From the NCBI RefSeq assembly GCF_004005905.1, contig NZ_SACO01000008.1:101544-165543 (forward strand): 64,000 bases of DNA, read 5' to 3'. This stretch comes from Novosphingobium umbonatum. Its GTDB lineage: Bacteria > Pseudomonadota > Alphaproteobacteria > Sphingomonadales > Sphingomonadaceae. The position numbers were made by a program, and so were the translations under genes. Below, piece after piece: positions 1-8,678 of the stretch. Within the stretch, counting starts at the first letter, position 1. The number at the start of each line of letters is the position of its first letter. Under the pieces are notes generated by a model. That model worked only from the letters and a program-made list of their open reading frames with translations. It was not told the origin of the DNA and ran no database searches.

Positions 1-1
1 G

Positions 2-364
2 TCGCGTCACGAACAGGGCCGCCGAGCGGCGCAGGCGCTGCTGGCCAGCGGGCAGGCTTTCAACGCCATATTTGCCGCCTGCGACGATCTCGCCTTGGGC
101 GCGATGGCCGTGCTGGAGGAACGCGGCCTGTCCGTGCCGGGCGATGTGGGCGTGGTCGGCTTTGACGGAGTGCGCTCCGGCGCGATTGCGGTGACACCAC
201 TCTCCACCATCGAGCCGGACTTTGCCGCAGCAGGCGAAGTGCTGGTCGAACGCATGTTGGCCAGCGTGGCAGGCGAGGTAGCCCCGCGCCGCCGCGTTCC
301 CGTGTCACTGGTGGTGCGTGAAAGCAGCGCAGCGGCGGCCCCGCAAAAGGCCACCGCTGCCTGA
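2..364 (+). CDS. LacI-family transcriptional regulator, C-terminal part
   Basis: This is the 3' end of a gene that begins before the window; the frame is open from base 2. The visible part carries the end of a periplasmic-binding-protein-like effector domain: a segment reading FNAIFAACDDLALGAM, then SVPGDVGVVGFDG, then a TPLSTIEPDF segment. This order (CDDLALGAM, then the DVxVVGFD strand, then the LSTIxxD strand) is typical of LacI/GalR regulators. The DNA-binding half is not in view, so neither operator nor regulated sugar can be inferred. It ends 2 bases before the convergent phospholipase gene, leaving no room for a conventional terminator between them. Confidence 0.85.
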   Translation, partial: SRHEQGRRAAQALLASGQAFNAIFAACDDLALGAMAVLEERGLSVPGDVGVVGFDGVRSGAIAVTPLSTIEPDFAAAGEVLVERMLASVAGEVAPRRRVPVSLVVRESSAAAAPQKATAA

Positions 365-366
365 AT

Positions 367-2463
367 TCAGGCTCCCATCGCCGGATCAGTCACCGCCGCC
401 CAAGCGCCATCGACACGCCCCGCCAAGCGGCGCTGCCATCCATTGGCGCCGGTGATCTGCAAGTCATACCAACCATGCGTCGGCGCCAAGGGCCAGCTTT
501 GCACGCCTCCAGAAACAGGCGCGTCCCAAGCCTTATGCTGCGCAGCATAGGCAGCAGGGTCCACCTTCACCGCCCCGCCTGACACCCGCACCTGCACCGC
601 GCCATCGGCCACCAGCCATTGCACCATAGGCTCTGCCCCCGCATGACCGGCAAAGGCGCGGTGGAAGCCCGCTGGCCCCAGCACGAACAGATCATAGGCC
701 CCATCATGCAGCGCCCAATCGGCGTTGATGCTCTGCCCCGCCTCCACCGTATAGCGGCGCGGCACGCGGTCCAGCGCCAGCTTGTCGTAAACATGGAAAA
801 CGCCCGCCAGCCCTTCGCCAGCGGCAAAAGTCAGGCGTAGCTGGCCCTCGACCAAGCCCCCCTGCACTTCCAGACGATAGCGAGCAGGGCATGCCGGTTT
901 CACACCCCCCGCCTGCACCGGATAGGGCTGCTCCATGGGCGCGCTGGCATCGGGCTGTTTGGCAATGGCCTGTGCCCTGGCGCGGCGGGCGGGGGCATCG
1001 GCGGCGGCGATTTTCAGAGGCGCAGGGATCGCAGGTTTGACCGCGGGCGCTGCAAAATCAAAAGCGGTGGTCAGATCGCTGCACACCGCCCGCCGCCAAG
1101 GACTGATGTTCGGCTCCTTCACGCCAAAGCGCGCCTCCATCAGGCGGATCACCGAAGTATGGTCGGCCACTTCGGAATGCACCTTGCCCCCGCGCGACCA
1201 TGGCGAAAGCACATACATTGGCACACGCGGCCCCAGCCCATAGGGCCGCCCGCGCAATTCCCGCGCATCCCCCGCCTCCATGCCCGGTGCGCGCAGGCGG
1301 TGGTATTCGCCCTCGGTGGACACGGTGCTGGCCCCTGCATAACCGCCCAAGCCATCGGCGTCGGGCGAAGGCGGGGCTGGCGGCGGGACATGGTCAAAGA
1401 AGCCGTCATTCTCGTCAAAATTGACCAGCAGCACCGTGCGCGCCCAGACGGCAGGATTGGCAGTCAAAGCCTCGATCACCTGCGCCGTATAGGCCGCCCC
1501 TTGCGCGGGGCTGGATGGGCCGGGATGTTCGGAACTCTCCGCCGTGCCGACGATCCAGCTGATTTGCGGCAAGGTTCCCGCCACCACATCGGCCCGCAAT
1601 CCATCCAGCGCGCGGGTGGATAGGCCCTTTTGCGCCAGAACCTTGTTGGCCCCAGCATCCCCGCGATAGGCGGCGCGATATTGCAGGAAATTGGCCAGCG
1701 GATTGTCGCCAAAATTATCCGCCATATCCTGATAAATGCCCCAGCTAACCCCTGCCTCCTCCAAACGCTCCGGATAGGTTTTCCAGAAGAAGCGCGGTTT
1801 GGAGGCCGCGTCAGGCTTGGCCAGATCATCGTCGGGATTGTTCAAGGCCGGTCCGCCCCCTCGCCCGAATGGATCATTGGTGCCGGTCCAGTGAAACAGG
1901 CGATTGGTGTTGGTGCCGGTCTGCATCGAACAGTGATAGGCATCGCACAGGGTAAACGCCTCGGCCATCGCCCATTGGAAGGGGATATCCTCGCGCTGGT
2001 AATAGGCCATGGCGCGCTGGGTCTTGGCCTCGGGCCAATGGGCCATGCGGCCATGGTCCCATGCGGCCTGCGCATCGGCCCATTGATGGGGCGTGCCAAT
2101 CATGCGCATCAGGGCGAAATCTTCCTGCGTGCGAAGCGGGAATGGCCGCAGGCTGCGCGGCGGTTGCGCGGTGGCGTCGCGCTGGTCCCACACTATGCGC
2201 GGGCGACCATCGGGGCCTGCGGGCAAGGGAATAGGGAAGCGATCACCAAAGCCGCGCACACCGGCCATCGTGCCGAAATAATGGTCGAACCCTCGGTTCT
2301 CCTGCATCAGCACCACGATATGCGCCACATCGCCCAGAGTGCCGGTGCGCCGGTCCGGCCCGATGGCAGCCGCCCGCGCCAAGGCCGAAGACAGGCTGGC
2401 GGGCAGGCTGGCCATGGCCGCCCCCTGCAAGGACTGGCGCAACAAGGAGCGGCGGTCGATCAT
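367..2463 (-). CDS. Phospholipase C, phosphocholine-type, Tat-exported
   Basis: A 698-residue protein of the bacterial phosphoesterase family that includes the Pseudomonas PlcH/PlcN enzymes, which hydrolyse phosphatidylcholine or related lipids outside the cytoplasm. The N-terminus DRRSLLRQSLQGAAMAS looks like a twin-arginine signal. It is followed near residue 47 by HIVVLMQENRGFDHYFG, the family's signature metal/active-site segment. The centre contains the conserved TGTNTNRLFHWTGTNDP stretch. The C-terminal third has two immunoglobulin-like repeats of the type found at the end of PLCs (for example RYRLEVQGGLVEGQLRLTF). Length matches the family. It could serve phosphate or choline scavenging, but no phosphate-control element was identified upstream. 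Substrate preference (PC versus sphingomyelin) cannot be read from sequence. Confidence 0.9.
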   Translation of the reverse strand: MIDRRSLLRQSLQGAAMASLPASLSSALARAAAIGPDRRTGTLGDVAHIVVLMQENRGFDHYFGTMAGVRGFGDRFPIPLPAGPDGRPRIVWDQRDATAQPPRSLRPFPLRTQEDFALMRMIGTPHQWADAQAAWDHGRMAHWPEAKTQRAMAYYQREDIPFQWAMAEAFTLCDAYHCSMQTGTNTNRLFHWTGTNDPFGRGGGPALNNPDDDLAKPDAASKPRFFWKTYPERLEEAGVSWGIYQDMADNFGDNPLANFLQYRAAYRGDAGANKVLAQKGLSTRALDGLRADVVAGTLPQISWIVGTAESSEHPGPSSPAQGAAYTAQVIEALTANPAVWARTVLLVNFDENDGFFDHVPPPAPPSPDADGLGGYAGASTVSTEGEYHRLRAPGMEAGDARELRGRPYGLGPRVPMYVLSPWSRGGKVHSEVADHTSVIRLMEARFGVKEPNISPWRRAVCSDLTTAFDFAAPAVKPAIPAPLKIAAADAPARRARAQAIAKQPDASAPMEQPYPVQAGGVKPACPARYRLEVQGGLVEGQLRLTFAAGEGLAGVFHVYDKLALDRVPRRYTVEAGQSINADWALHDGAYDLFVLGPAGFHRAFAGHAGAEPMVQWLVADGAVQVRVSGGAVKVDPAAYAAQHKAWDAPVSGGVQSWPLAPTHGWYDLQITGANGWQRRLAGRVDGAWAAVTDPAMGA

Positions 2464-2570
2464 GGGTCAAGATCCTGTGCAAAGCGGTTGGGTCGCTGGC
2501 CGAAATCCGGTTCAGCTTACCCGCCCGCCCTAGGCGCACAAGATGTCAGCCCTACGACATTATGCGACTA

Positions 2571-4616
2571 TCACGAGCTTTTCGGCGGGGTTTTGGGCTT
2601 TACCGTCGAAACCGTATTGGTGTTGCCGGGGATCGTGAAACGGACCATCTCCAAATTGGCCGCGCAGGCCTGACCACCCGATGGGCGGTAACTGGACTGA
2701 TATTGAACATTGTCGGCCGAAACGGTGGCGGACTTGGTAAAAATGAAAGGCGGATAGGAAACCAAAGCCCGCGAATCCACCGCCCGCCCCTTGGCGGTAA
2801 TGTCGAATTCGATCTGGACCCAGCCTTCAAACCCGTAACGCAGCGCTTCCAACGGGAAGGATGACCCTCCGCCAGAACTGGTCAGCGCAGGCTTGGGGCC
2901 AATCAAGGCGCATTGTTCCTGCGTCAGACCCGTCGAGGCAAAATAGGATTGTGCCTGCGCCAAATCGCCTTTGCGCGCGATATCATTGGCAAGGCGCAAC
3001 TGGGCAAACTGGCGCAGGGGGTGATGCTCGCCCAGGCGTTGGTCCTCGGCCACCTTGCGCAGATTGGTCAGGGCCTGATCGGTTTCGGCCGATTTCGGGC
3101 GGCGGGGCGTGCCCAGCAACAGCGCCGTATCCTCCGCCAAAGCGTCATTGGCCAATGGCCCATCGGCGGCCAAAGCCAACATCGCCGGATCATTCACACG
3201 GTCGACATCGGATTTGTCGCGATTGGCAGGATGGGGCCGTGCCGCTGTCAGGATGACCAGTGCGGCATGGCGGGCTTCGGCCGGAATCGCAGCACCCCCT
3301 GCCAATTCCTGCGCCCGATCGATCGAGGCCAGCACATCGGCCGTGCGCCGCAAATCACTTAAAGCCAGCAGCACTCTTGCGCCCAATTCCGCAGGGCCAT
3401 CCCCCGCCTTTTGCGCGGATTCGGCCAAGGTCAACCAATCCGTTTTGACCAAAGGCCTCGGTTGATAAGGCTCGATCAGAGGCAAGGCCCATTGCGCGAA
3501 CCTTTGCCGCAAAGGCTCCATCGGAGACATGCCACCGCCGCCTTCGGATCGGGTGCAGCGCAATTCCACCCGCGCGGCATAGCGGAAAAAGGCCGGAATA
3601 TTGGCCGCATCCTCCGCCTTCCAGCGCCATCCCTGCACCGCGCGGGCGAAAGTCGCGGCCTTGGCATAGGAACCATTGCCATAAACCGGCTGCGCCCGTG
3701 ACACGGTACCATCATCGGCAATGGTAAATTCCACCACCGCCACATCGTCCGGCTCCAGCCCGCTTTCCACACCGCAAGCGGGCGGATGGATGAAGCGCGC
3801 CGTGCTGAAAGGCGATTTGGGCAAACGCCCTGCCCCCGTCTGCGCCATATAGCGATAGGCCTGATCACGGTCACGCGCCAACATCGCCGCCTGGGCCAGA
3901 TCGGCGCGGATGAAAGTATCAGACAGGCTCATGGTCGCTTTTTCACCGCCGGTCATGTCATAGGCCTTGCGCAAGGCGGCCATCGCTTCCTTCGCCTGCC
4001 CCTGATTAAGCAGCACACGACCGAGCAGATTATACCATGGCGCCAGCACAGGCTTGCCCACATCCGGCTCTTTGCTCAAAATATTCAACGCTTCGTCAAT
4101 GGCATCCAGCGCCGTGCGACCTCCATCAAAACTGGTCACTTGCGCCAGACGCGCCAGATTGCCCAAACGCGCCGCGCCGGTCTGGGTGGCCAGAGCGGCA
4201 TGGAGATGCACCAGCGCCGCATCATGGTCCCAACGACGGATGGCCAGAGCCGCCAATTGCCCCTCTGCCTGCCCGACTTCCTGTGCGAAATCCGCCCCCG
4301 CAGCACGCAAACGCGGCAGGCCAGCCAGCAGTTGCGTCTCGCCCTGATCAAAATCGCCGGTTTTCACCATGCAATCGCCACGGCGCACCGCTATCGCGGC
4401 ATAGGGCAAGGAACCGGGCCGGAACCGCCCGTCCTGCGCCAGACCGGCAAAGATCGGCAAAGCCGTGGCGCAATCATTGGCCGCCCATGCATCGGTGGCG
4501 GCGTTGAAGCGGCTTTGCAAATCTTGGGTTGAAGGGGCCGAAGGTGCCTGTGCCCAAGCCGTGCCGACATAGGCACAAGAGCCAAGGAAGGACAATAAAG
4601 CCGAAGAAGCGCGCAT
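2571..4616 (-). CDS. Periplasmic TPR protein with two TonB-C-like domains
   Basis: A 681-residue protein with a signal peptide (MRASSALLSFLGSCAYVGTAWAQ) and no further membrane segment. The N-terminal third is rich in Ala/Leu helices with TPR-like periodicity. A segment near residues 290-350 (VAVVEFTIADDGTVSRAQPVYGN followed by GWRWKAED) and a second at the C-terminus (GWVQIEFDITAKGRAVDSRALVSYPP) both resemble the TonB C-terminal fold (PF03544-like), which normally binds TonB boxes. A true energy transducer would have an N-terminal anchor and a proline-rich linker; both are missing here. It is therefore probably a soluble or lipid-free periplasmic protein rather than a working TonB. Specific function unknown. 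Confidence 0.7.
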   Translation of the reverse strand: MRASSALLSFLGSCAYVGTAWAQAPSAPSTQDLQSRFNAATDAWAANDCATALPIFAGLAQDGRFRPGSLPYAAIAVRRGDCMVKTGDFDQGETQLLAGLPRLRAAGADFAQEVGQAEGQLAALAIRRWDHDAALVHLHAALATQTGAARLGNLARLAQVTSFDGGRTALDAIDEALNILSKEPDVGKPVLAPWYNLLGRVLLNQGQAKEAMAALRKAYDMTGGEKATMSLSDTFIRADLAQAAMLARDRDQAYRYMAQTGAGRLPKSPFSTARFIHPPACGVESGLEPDDVAVVEFTIADDGTVSRAQPVYGNGSYAKAATFARAVQGWRWKAEDAANIPAFFRYAARVELRCTRSEGGGGMSPMEPLRQRFAQWALPLIEPYQPRPLVKTDWLTLAESAQKAGDGPAELGARVLLALSDLRRTADVLASIDRAQELAGGAAIPAEARHAALVILTAARPHPANRDKSDVDRVNDPAMLALAADGPLANDALAEDTALLLGTPRRPKSAETDQALTNLRKVAEDQRLGEHHPLRQFAQLRLANDIARKGDLAQAQSYFASTGLTQEQCALIGPKPALTSSGGGSSFPLEALRYGFEGWVQIEFDITAKGRAVDSRALVSYPPFIFTKSATVSADNVQYQSSYRPSGGQACAANLEMVRFTIPGNTNTVSTVKPKTPPKSS

Positions 4617-4664
4617 CGAACCATTCCCGTTGGCAAAACAATTTTGTCGTTTTACTAAAAGCCG

Positions 4665-5090
4665 ATGCGCAACTTGTCCAACTGTTTGAAATTCGGCCTA
4701 TCGATTTTGGGGCTATTTTGGGCCGACCACGCCATGGCCGCGCAGGAAAGCCCGTCCGCGCAGCCCCGCAAGATCATCCTGCTGGGGGCTCGATGGTGCG
4801 CGCCCTGCATAGCCGAATTGCGCGACCTGCCGCGTCTGGTCGCCGCCGCCGCGCCGGATCGCATCGCGCTGGCATGGGTGGACCGTCCGCCTGCCTTGCC
4901 ACCCGCTCTGGCGGCACAGGTCGACATTATCGCCCTGCCACAGGCCCATGCGCTGGCCTTGCGCTTGGGCGGGCAGGGATTTGGCCTGCCGATGGCGGCG
5001 ATCATGGCTTCGTCTGGCCAATATTGCCGCCCATGGCCACACAGCCTTTCCCCCGAAAGGCTGCCCGACCTTCGCCAAAGCTGCGATTAA
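4665..5090 (+). CDS. Small secreted thioredoxin-like protein
   Basis: A 141-residue protein with a hydrophobic N-terminal export signal (cleavage plausible after HAMAA) followed by a beta strand and a WCAPC motif (KIILLGARWCAPC), the redox-active site of the thioredoxin fold. The remaining ~90 residues are shorter than a full thioredoxin domain, and the cis-proline loop is at best GLPMAA. It may act as a periplasmic thiol-disulfide protein. It is divergent from the TPR/TonB-C gene (48-bp spacer) and its last bases overlap the tail of the convergent GST gene by 4 nt. Partner proteins are not evident. Confidence 0.6.
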   Translation: MRNLSNCLKFGLSILGLFWADHAMAAQESPSAQPRKIILLGARWCAPCIAELRDLPRLVAAAAPDRIALAWVDRPPALPPALAAQVDIIALPQAHALALRLGGQGFGLPMAAIMASSGQYCRPWPHSLSPERLPDLRQSCD

Positions 5091-5740
5091 AACTCGACCT
5101 CCAGCTCTTCCATTTCCTCTGCCTCGGCCAAGGCAGCCTCGCGCCATTCCACCATCGGCGCCCATTGCGCGATGGTCTGGCAATAGGCCGCGCTGGCGGG
5201 GCTGACCGGCACAGCATAGGTGATAAAGCGCGTGGTGACCGGCGCATACATGGCGTCCGCAATCGTGGGCTCCGCGCCAAACAGGAAAGGCCCGCCATAG
5301 GTGGACAGGCATTCCTGCCAGATCGCCTCGATCCGCTCGATATCAGGACGCGCGCCGGAAAAGACAGGGAATTTCTGGTGGCTAACCTTCAGGTTCATCG
5401 GCAAGGCCGAACGTAGATTGGTAAAGCCGGAATGGATCTCGCCGCTGATCGAGCGGCAATGGGCGCGGGCAATCGGATCAGCGGGCAGCAGATGCGCCTG
5501 CGGGTATAGTTCGTTCAGATATTCGGCAATGGCCAGAGTGTCCCACACACTGGCCCCCTGATGCGTCAGGCGCGGCACCAGCACCGAAGGGCTGAGCAGC
5601 AGCAGTTCGGCGCGGTTGGCGGCATTGTTCTCCACCCGCTTTTCCTCGACCTCCAGCCCCGCCATACGGCACAACAACCAGCCACGCAGGCTCCATGCCG
5701 AATAGGTTTTGCTCGAAATCGTCAGCGTGGCCTTGGCCAT
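5087..5740 (-). CDS. Glutathione S-transferase family protein
   Basis: A 217-residue cytosolic protein of GST size. The N-terminal thioredoxin-like domain starts ATLTISSKTYSAWSLRGWLL, where the serines are candidates for glutathione activation, and continues to VPRLTHQGASVWDTLAIAEYLNELYP. That last segment is the conserved cis-Pro and Asp-containing region that binds the glutathione gamma-glutamyl part. The C-terminal half is all-helical as expected. It may conjugate or reduce electrophiles; the natural substrate is unknown. Read on the minus strand, divergent from phaZ. Confidence 0.85.
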   Translation of the reverse strand: MAKATLTISSKTYSAWSLRGWLLCRMAGLEVEEKRVENNAANRAELLLLSPSVLVPRLTHQGASVWDTLAIAEYLNELYPQAHLLPADPIARAHCRSISGEIHSGFTNLRSALPMNLKVSHQKFPVFSGARPDIERIEAIWQECLSTYGGPFLFGAEPTIADAMYAPVTTRFITYAVPVSPASAAYCQTIAQWAPMVEWREAALAEAEEMEELEVEF

Positions 5741-5988
5741 AGGTCTGCTCCTGTATCCGCGCGGGCCTGCCCTTTGATATGCGTATGGGGCGGGCCTTTG
5801 GGGCGACTATACGCCCTGTTTCAGATTTCGCCAGTGCGGCATTGCATAGGTGCAAACAGGGTAAATATCCCGTAAACTGCTTGCCAAGCGCGATGATGCA
5901 GCGCAGCATCAGGCATAAAGACCTGCCGCCTGCGCATGATTCTGTCATCGAACCATGCCGGTCGCGCAGAGATCGAACGGGACGTATC

Positions 5989-7209
5989 ATGTTATATCAA
6001 GCCTATCAGACCTTTTCCGACATGATGGCGCCATCGCGCCAAATGGCCGCTGGCGCGCTGGCGCTGCGTGACCAGTTCTGGCCGGAACTGGATGACTGGG
6101 CTTTCCCGCGCCGCCTGCATGCCCTGTGCGAGACCTTTGCCCTTTCCGCCATAACGCATGAACGCACATCTTTCGGCATTGATACCGCGCAAGTGGGCAA
6201 CAAAAAGGTGGCCGTGCGTGAGGAAGTGATCACCAATCTGCCCTTTGGCGACCTGTTGCATTTCGCCAAGGACGAGGTGCTGGTGCCCCAGCCCAAGATG
6301 CTGGTGGTGGCCCCCTTGTCGGGCCATTATGCCTCGCTGTTGAAAAACACGGTGGAAGTGCTGCTGCGCGACCATGATGTTTACATCACCGATTGGCGCA
6401 ATGCGCGGGATGTGCCGCTGTCCGCAGGGCGCTTCGGATTGGAAGATTACACCGATTACGTCATCACCTTCCTGCAGGAACTCGGGCCGCGCAGCCATTT
6501 GCTGGCCGTGTGCCAGCCCTGCGTTTCGGCGCTGGCGGCGGTGGCGGTAATGTCGGCGGAACGCGATCCCTCCACCCCGCGCAGCCTGACGCTGATGGGC
6601 GGGCCGGTCGATGTGCGCGAAGCGCCGACCATCGTCAATGAACTGGCCAATGCCAACAGTTTCGACTGGTTCGAGGCCAATCTGATCAGCCAAGTGCCAT
6701 GGCGTTACAAGGGCGCCGGGCGCAGCGTCTATCCCGGCTTCCTGCAACTCACCGCCTTTATGTCGATGAACCCGTCTCGCCATTTTGACCAGTTCCGCAA
6801 ACTCTATCAGGCCCGCGTCGACCAACGTTCTGGCGATGCCCACAAAATCCATGATTTCTATGAAGAATATATGGCCGTACTGGATCTGACGGCGGAATTC
6901 TATCTGGAAACCATCGACCAGGTGTTCCAGCGCGCCACTTTGGCCAAGGGCGAGATGATGCATCGCGGGCAATTGGTGGATTGCGGGGCGATCCGCAACA
7001 CCGCCCTGCTGACCGTCGAGGGCGAGCGGGACGATATTTGCGGCGTGGGCCAGACCGCCGCCGCGCATCGCCTGTGCACGTCTCTACGCCCCCATTTGCG
7101 CCGCCACCATTTGCAGCCGGGGGTCGGCCATTATGGCGTCTTCTCCGGCTCCAAATGGGAAAAGCAGATTTACCCGCAGGTGCGCAATCTGGTGCTGGCG
7201 ATGGGTTAA
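5989..7209 (+). CDS. phaZ: Intracellular poly(3-hydroxybutyrate) depolymerase
   Basis: A 406-residue cytosolic enzyme that mobilises stored polyhydroxybutyrate. The chosen start gives MLYQAYQTFSDMMAPSRQMA, which matches the usual N-terminus of PhaZ proteins; upstream in-frame ATGs would add about 70 residues unlike the family. The motif HLLAVCQPCVSALAAVA around residue 170 contains the catalytic cysteine that replaces the lipase-box serine in this depolymerase class. PRSLTLMGGPVDVREAPT and the C-terminal GVGHYGVFSGSKWE (catalytic His region) are also characteristic. Its presence implies a PHB cycle, whose synthase is not in the window. The gene is followed by a short tandem repeat. Confidence 0.92.
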   Translation: MLYQAYQTFSDMMAPSRQMAAGALALRDQFWPELDDWAFPRRLHALCETFALSAITHERTSFGIDTAQVGNKKVAVREEVITNLPFGDLLHFAKDEVLVPQPKMLVVAPLSGHYASLLKNTVEVLLRDHDVYITDWRNARDVPLSAGRFGLEDYTDYVITFLQELGPRSHLLAVCQPCVSALAAVAVMSAERDPSTPRSLTLMGGPVDVREAPTIVNELANANSFDWFEANLISQVPWRYKGAGRSVYPGFLQLTAFMSMNPSRHFDQFRKLYQARVDQRSGDAHKIHDFYEEYMAVLDLTAEFYLETIDQVFQRATLAKGEMMHRGQLVDCGAIRNTALLTVEGERDDICGVGQTAAAHRLCTSLRPHLRRHHLQPGVGHYGVFSGSKWEKQIYPQVRNLVLAMG

Positions 7210-7243
7210 ACCATGATGGGAGTTAAACCATGATGGGAGTTAA
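7205..7243. repeat. Tandem 17-bp repeat at the phaZ 3' end
   Basis: The 17-base unit GTTAAACCATGATGGGA occurs twice in perfect tandem (7205-7221 and 7222-7238), and a third copy begins at 7239 before diverging. The first copy contains the phaZ stop codon; the start of the third contains the complement of the stop codon of the convergent flavoprotein gene. It looks like a local duplication at a gene boundary, with no further copy noticed elsewhere. Confidence 0.9.
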
Positions 7244-8466
7244 GTCATCGGGTGGCTGGCCAGACTGAACAGGCGCTGCGCCTGTGGGTCGACGGATTGG
7301 CCGATCACCAAACGCGCGACATGTTCACCCACCATCGGGCCATGCTTGAAACCATGCCCACCGCCCGCAAAGGCCAGCCAGACATTGGCATAATCGGGAT
7401 GGCGGTCGAGGATGAAATGGGTGTTGGGCGCATCATCGACCTGACACACGCGGCTTTCCATGATCGGCGCGCCCGCCAGAGCGGGGAAGCGCGCAGCGAT
7501 ATAGGCGCGGGAGGCCTTGATCAGTTCCTCACGCGGCATGCGTTCGGCAGTATCGGGGTCCAGCGCCACACGCGGGCCGGGAGCGACAGAATATTTCAGG
7601 CCGCGCTCGATGCTGCCAAAGCCCCAGCCGCCACGGATATGGTCATGCCACAAGGGTTGATGCGGCCAACTGAAACGCGGATCGCCCGCCGGCGTGCCGT
7701 AATAGAGATATTCGCTGCGCCACACGTTAACGCGCGGCTTGGCGAGGTCTGGAAACAGCTTGCCCGCCCAAGGGCCAACCGCGAAAACATAATTCCCCGC
7801 CGACAGGCTGTCTCCGCCATCCAGCTTGAGGTTCAGCAACCGTCCGCCCTTCGCGTCACCGGGCACCGCGCGGGCAAAGCGGGACTGGCCACCCTTTTTC
7901 TCAAAGGATTCGATCACCGCCAGCACCGCTTCGCGTGCCTTTACCAGCACCGAACTGGCGGCGGTTTCCACGAAAGCGAAATCCACATCGTCAAACGCCA
8001 TTTGCGGGAACCGGCGGCGCAATTCGGCACGGTCGGCCAATTCATAGGGCAGTTTCAGATCGTCAAAGATCTGACGCTGCGCCTTCATCCCGTCGGTCCA
8101 ATGGTCGGTCAGTTCGATCCGCGCACTGGGGTATAACAGCTTGCGCCCGAACTCCGCCTCCCGCGCCCGCCAGCGAGCCAGTGCCTTGACCGACATGGCC
8201 GAATAGAACGCCTGATCGCCATAACCCGAACGGATCGAACGCGTCTCGCCCGAGGAGGAAGCGCGCGGGCTGACCGGCCCATATTGGTCAAGGCTGACCA
8301 CCGACAGGCCCGCCTCGCGCAGGGATAGCGCGGCAAAGGCGCCAAACACCCCTGCCCCCACCACGGCCACATCGGGCGCGCCACCGGCCACCGCCGCCGC
8401 CTTGCTTAAAGCAGGGGCCGCCACCAAGGCCCCGCTGGCAGACAGGAAATGGCGACGATGCAACAT
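7240..8466 (-). CDS. Tat-exported FAD-dependent oxidoreductase, sarcosine oxidase-like
   Basis: A 408-residue protein of the DAO/sarcosine oxidase family. The start used here gives MLHRRHFLSASGALVAAPAL, a convincing twin-arginine signal; the frame stays open 124 codons further upstream but that part is unlike the family. A Rossmann FAD motif follows (VAVVGAGVFGAFAALSLREAG), then a SSSGETRSIRSGYGD segment typical of N-methyl amino acid oxidases, and a late GGGHGFKHGP motif near residue 380. It probably oxidises a secondary amine or N-methyl amino acid. Export of a flavin oxidase by Tat is less usual than the cytosolic form. Substrate unknown; neighbours do not clarify it. Confidence 0.82.
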   Translation of the reverse strand: MLHRRHFLSASGALVAAPALSKAAAVAGGAPDVAVVGAGVFGAFAALSLREAGLSVVSLDQYGPVSPRASSSGETRSIRSGYGDQAFYSAMSVKALARWRAREAEFGRKLLYPSARIELTDHWTDGMKAQRQIFDDLKLPYELADRAELRRRFPQMAFDDVDFAFVETAASSVLVKAREAVLAVIESFEKKGGQSRFARAVPGDAKGGRLLNLKLDGGDSLSAGNYVFAVGPWAGKLFPDLAKPRVNVWRSEYLYYGTPAGDPRFSWPHQPLWHDHIRGGWGFGSIERGLKYSVAPGPRVALDPDTAERMPREELIKASRAYIAARFPALAGAPIMESRVCQVDDAPNTHFILDRHPDYANVWLAFAGGGHGFKHGPMVGEHVARLVIGQSVDPQAQRLFSLASHPMT

Positions 8467-8643
8467 GGTGAGGCTCCCTTTCAAACAGACCCCGCCCTTG
8501 GCGCGCAATGCCCGTGGCGAACAATGCGCCAAACTGCGAAAGGCAAAAAAATGGGTTGGCCTTGGACATGAAAACCAAGACCAACCCTTAGAAGAACGTC
8601 CGACGCGGCCGGTGTGTATTGGGAGTGGGACCGCGCCGGACGC

Positions 8644-8663
8644 CCTCCGGCTTGCGCCGGAGG
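8644..8663 (-). terminator. Hairpin downstream of the aldehyde dehydrogenase gene
   Basis: A perfect 8-bp stem CCTCCGGC / GCCGGAGG with a 4-base loop lies 15 bases past the stop codon of the minus-strand aldehyde dehydrogenase. There is no T-run on either side, so intrinsic termination is only a possibility; it could equally protect the mRNA 3' end. Confidence 0.4.
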
Positions 8664-8678
8664 CTCTGGGAGAGAGGG

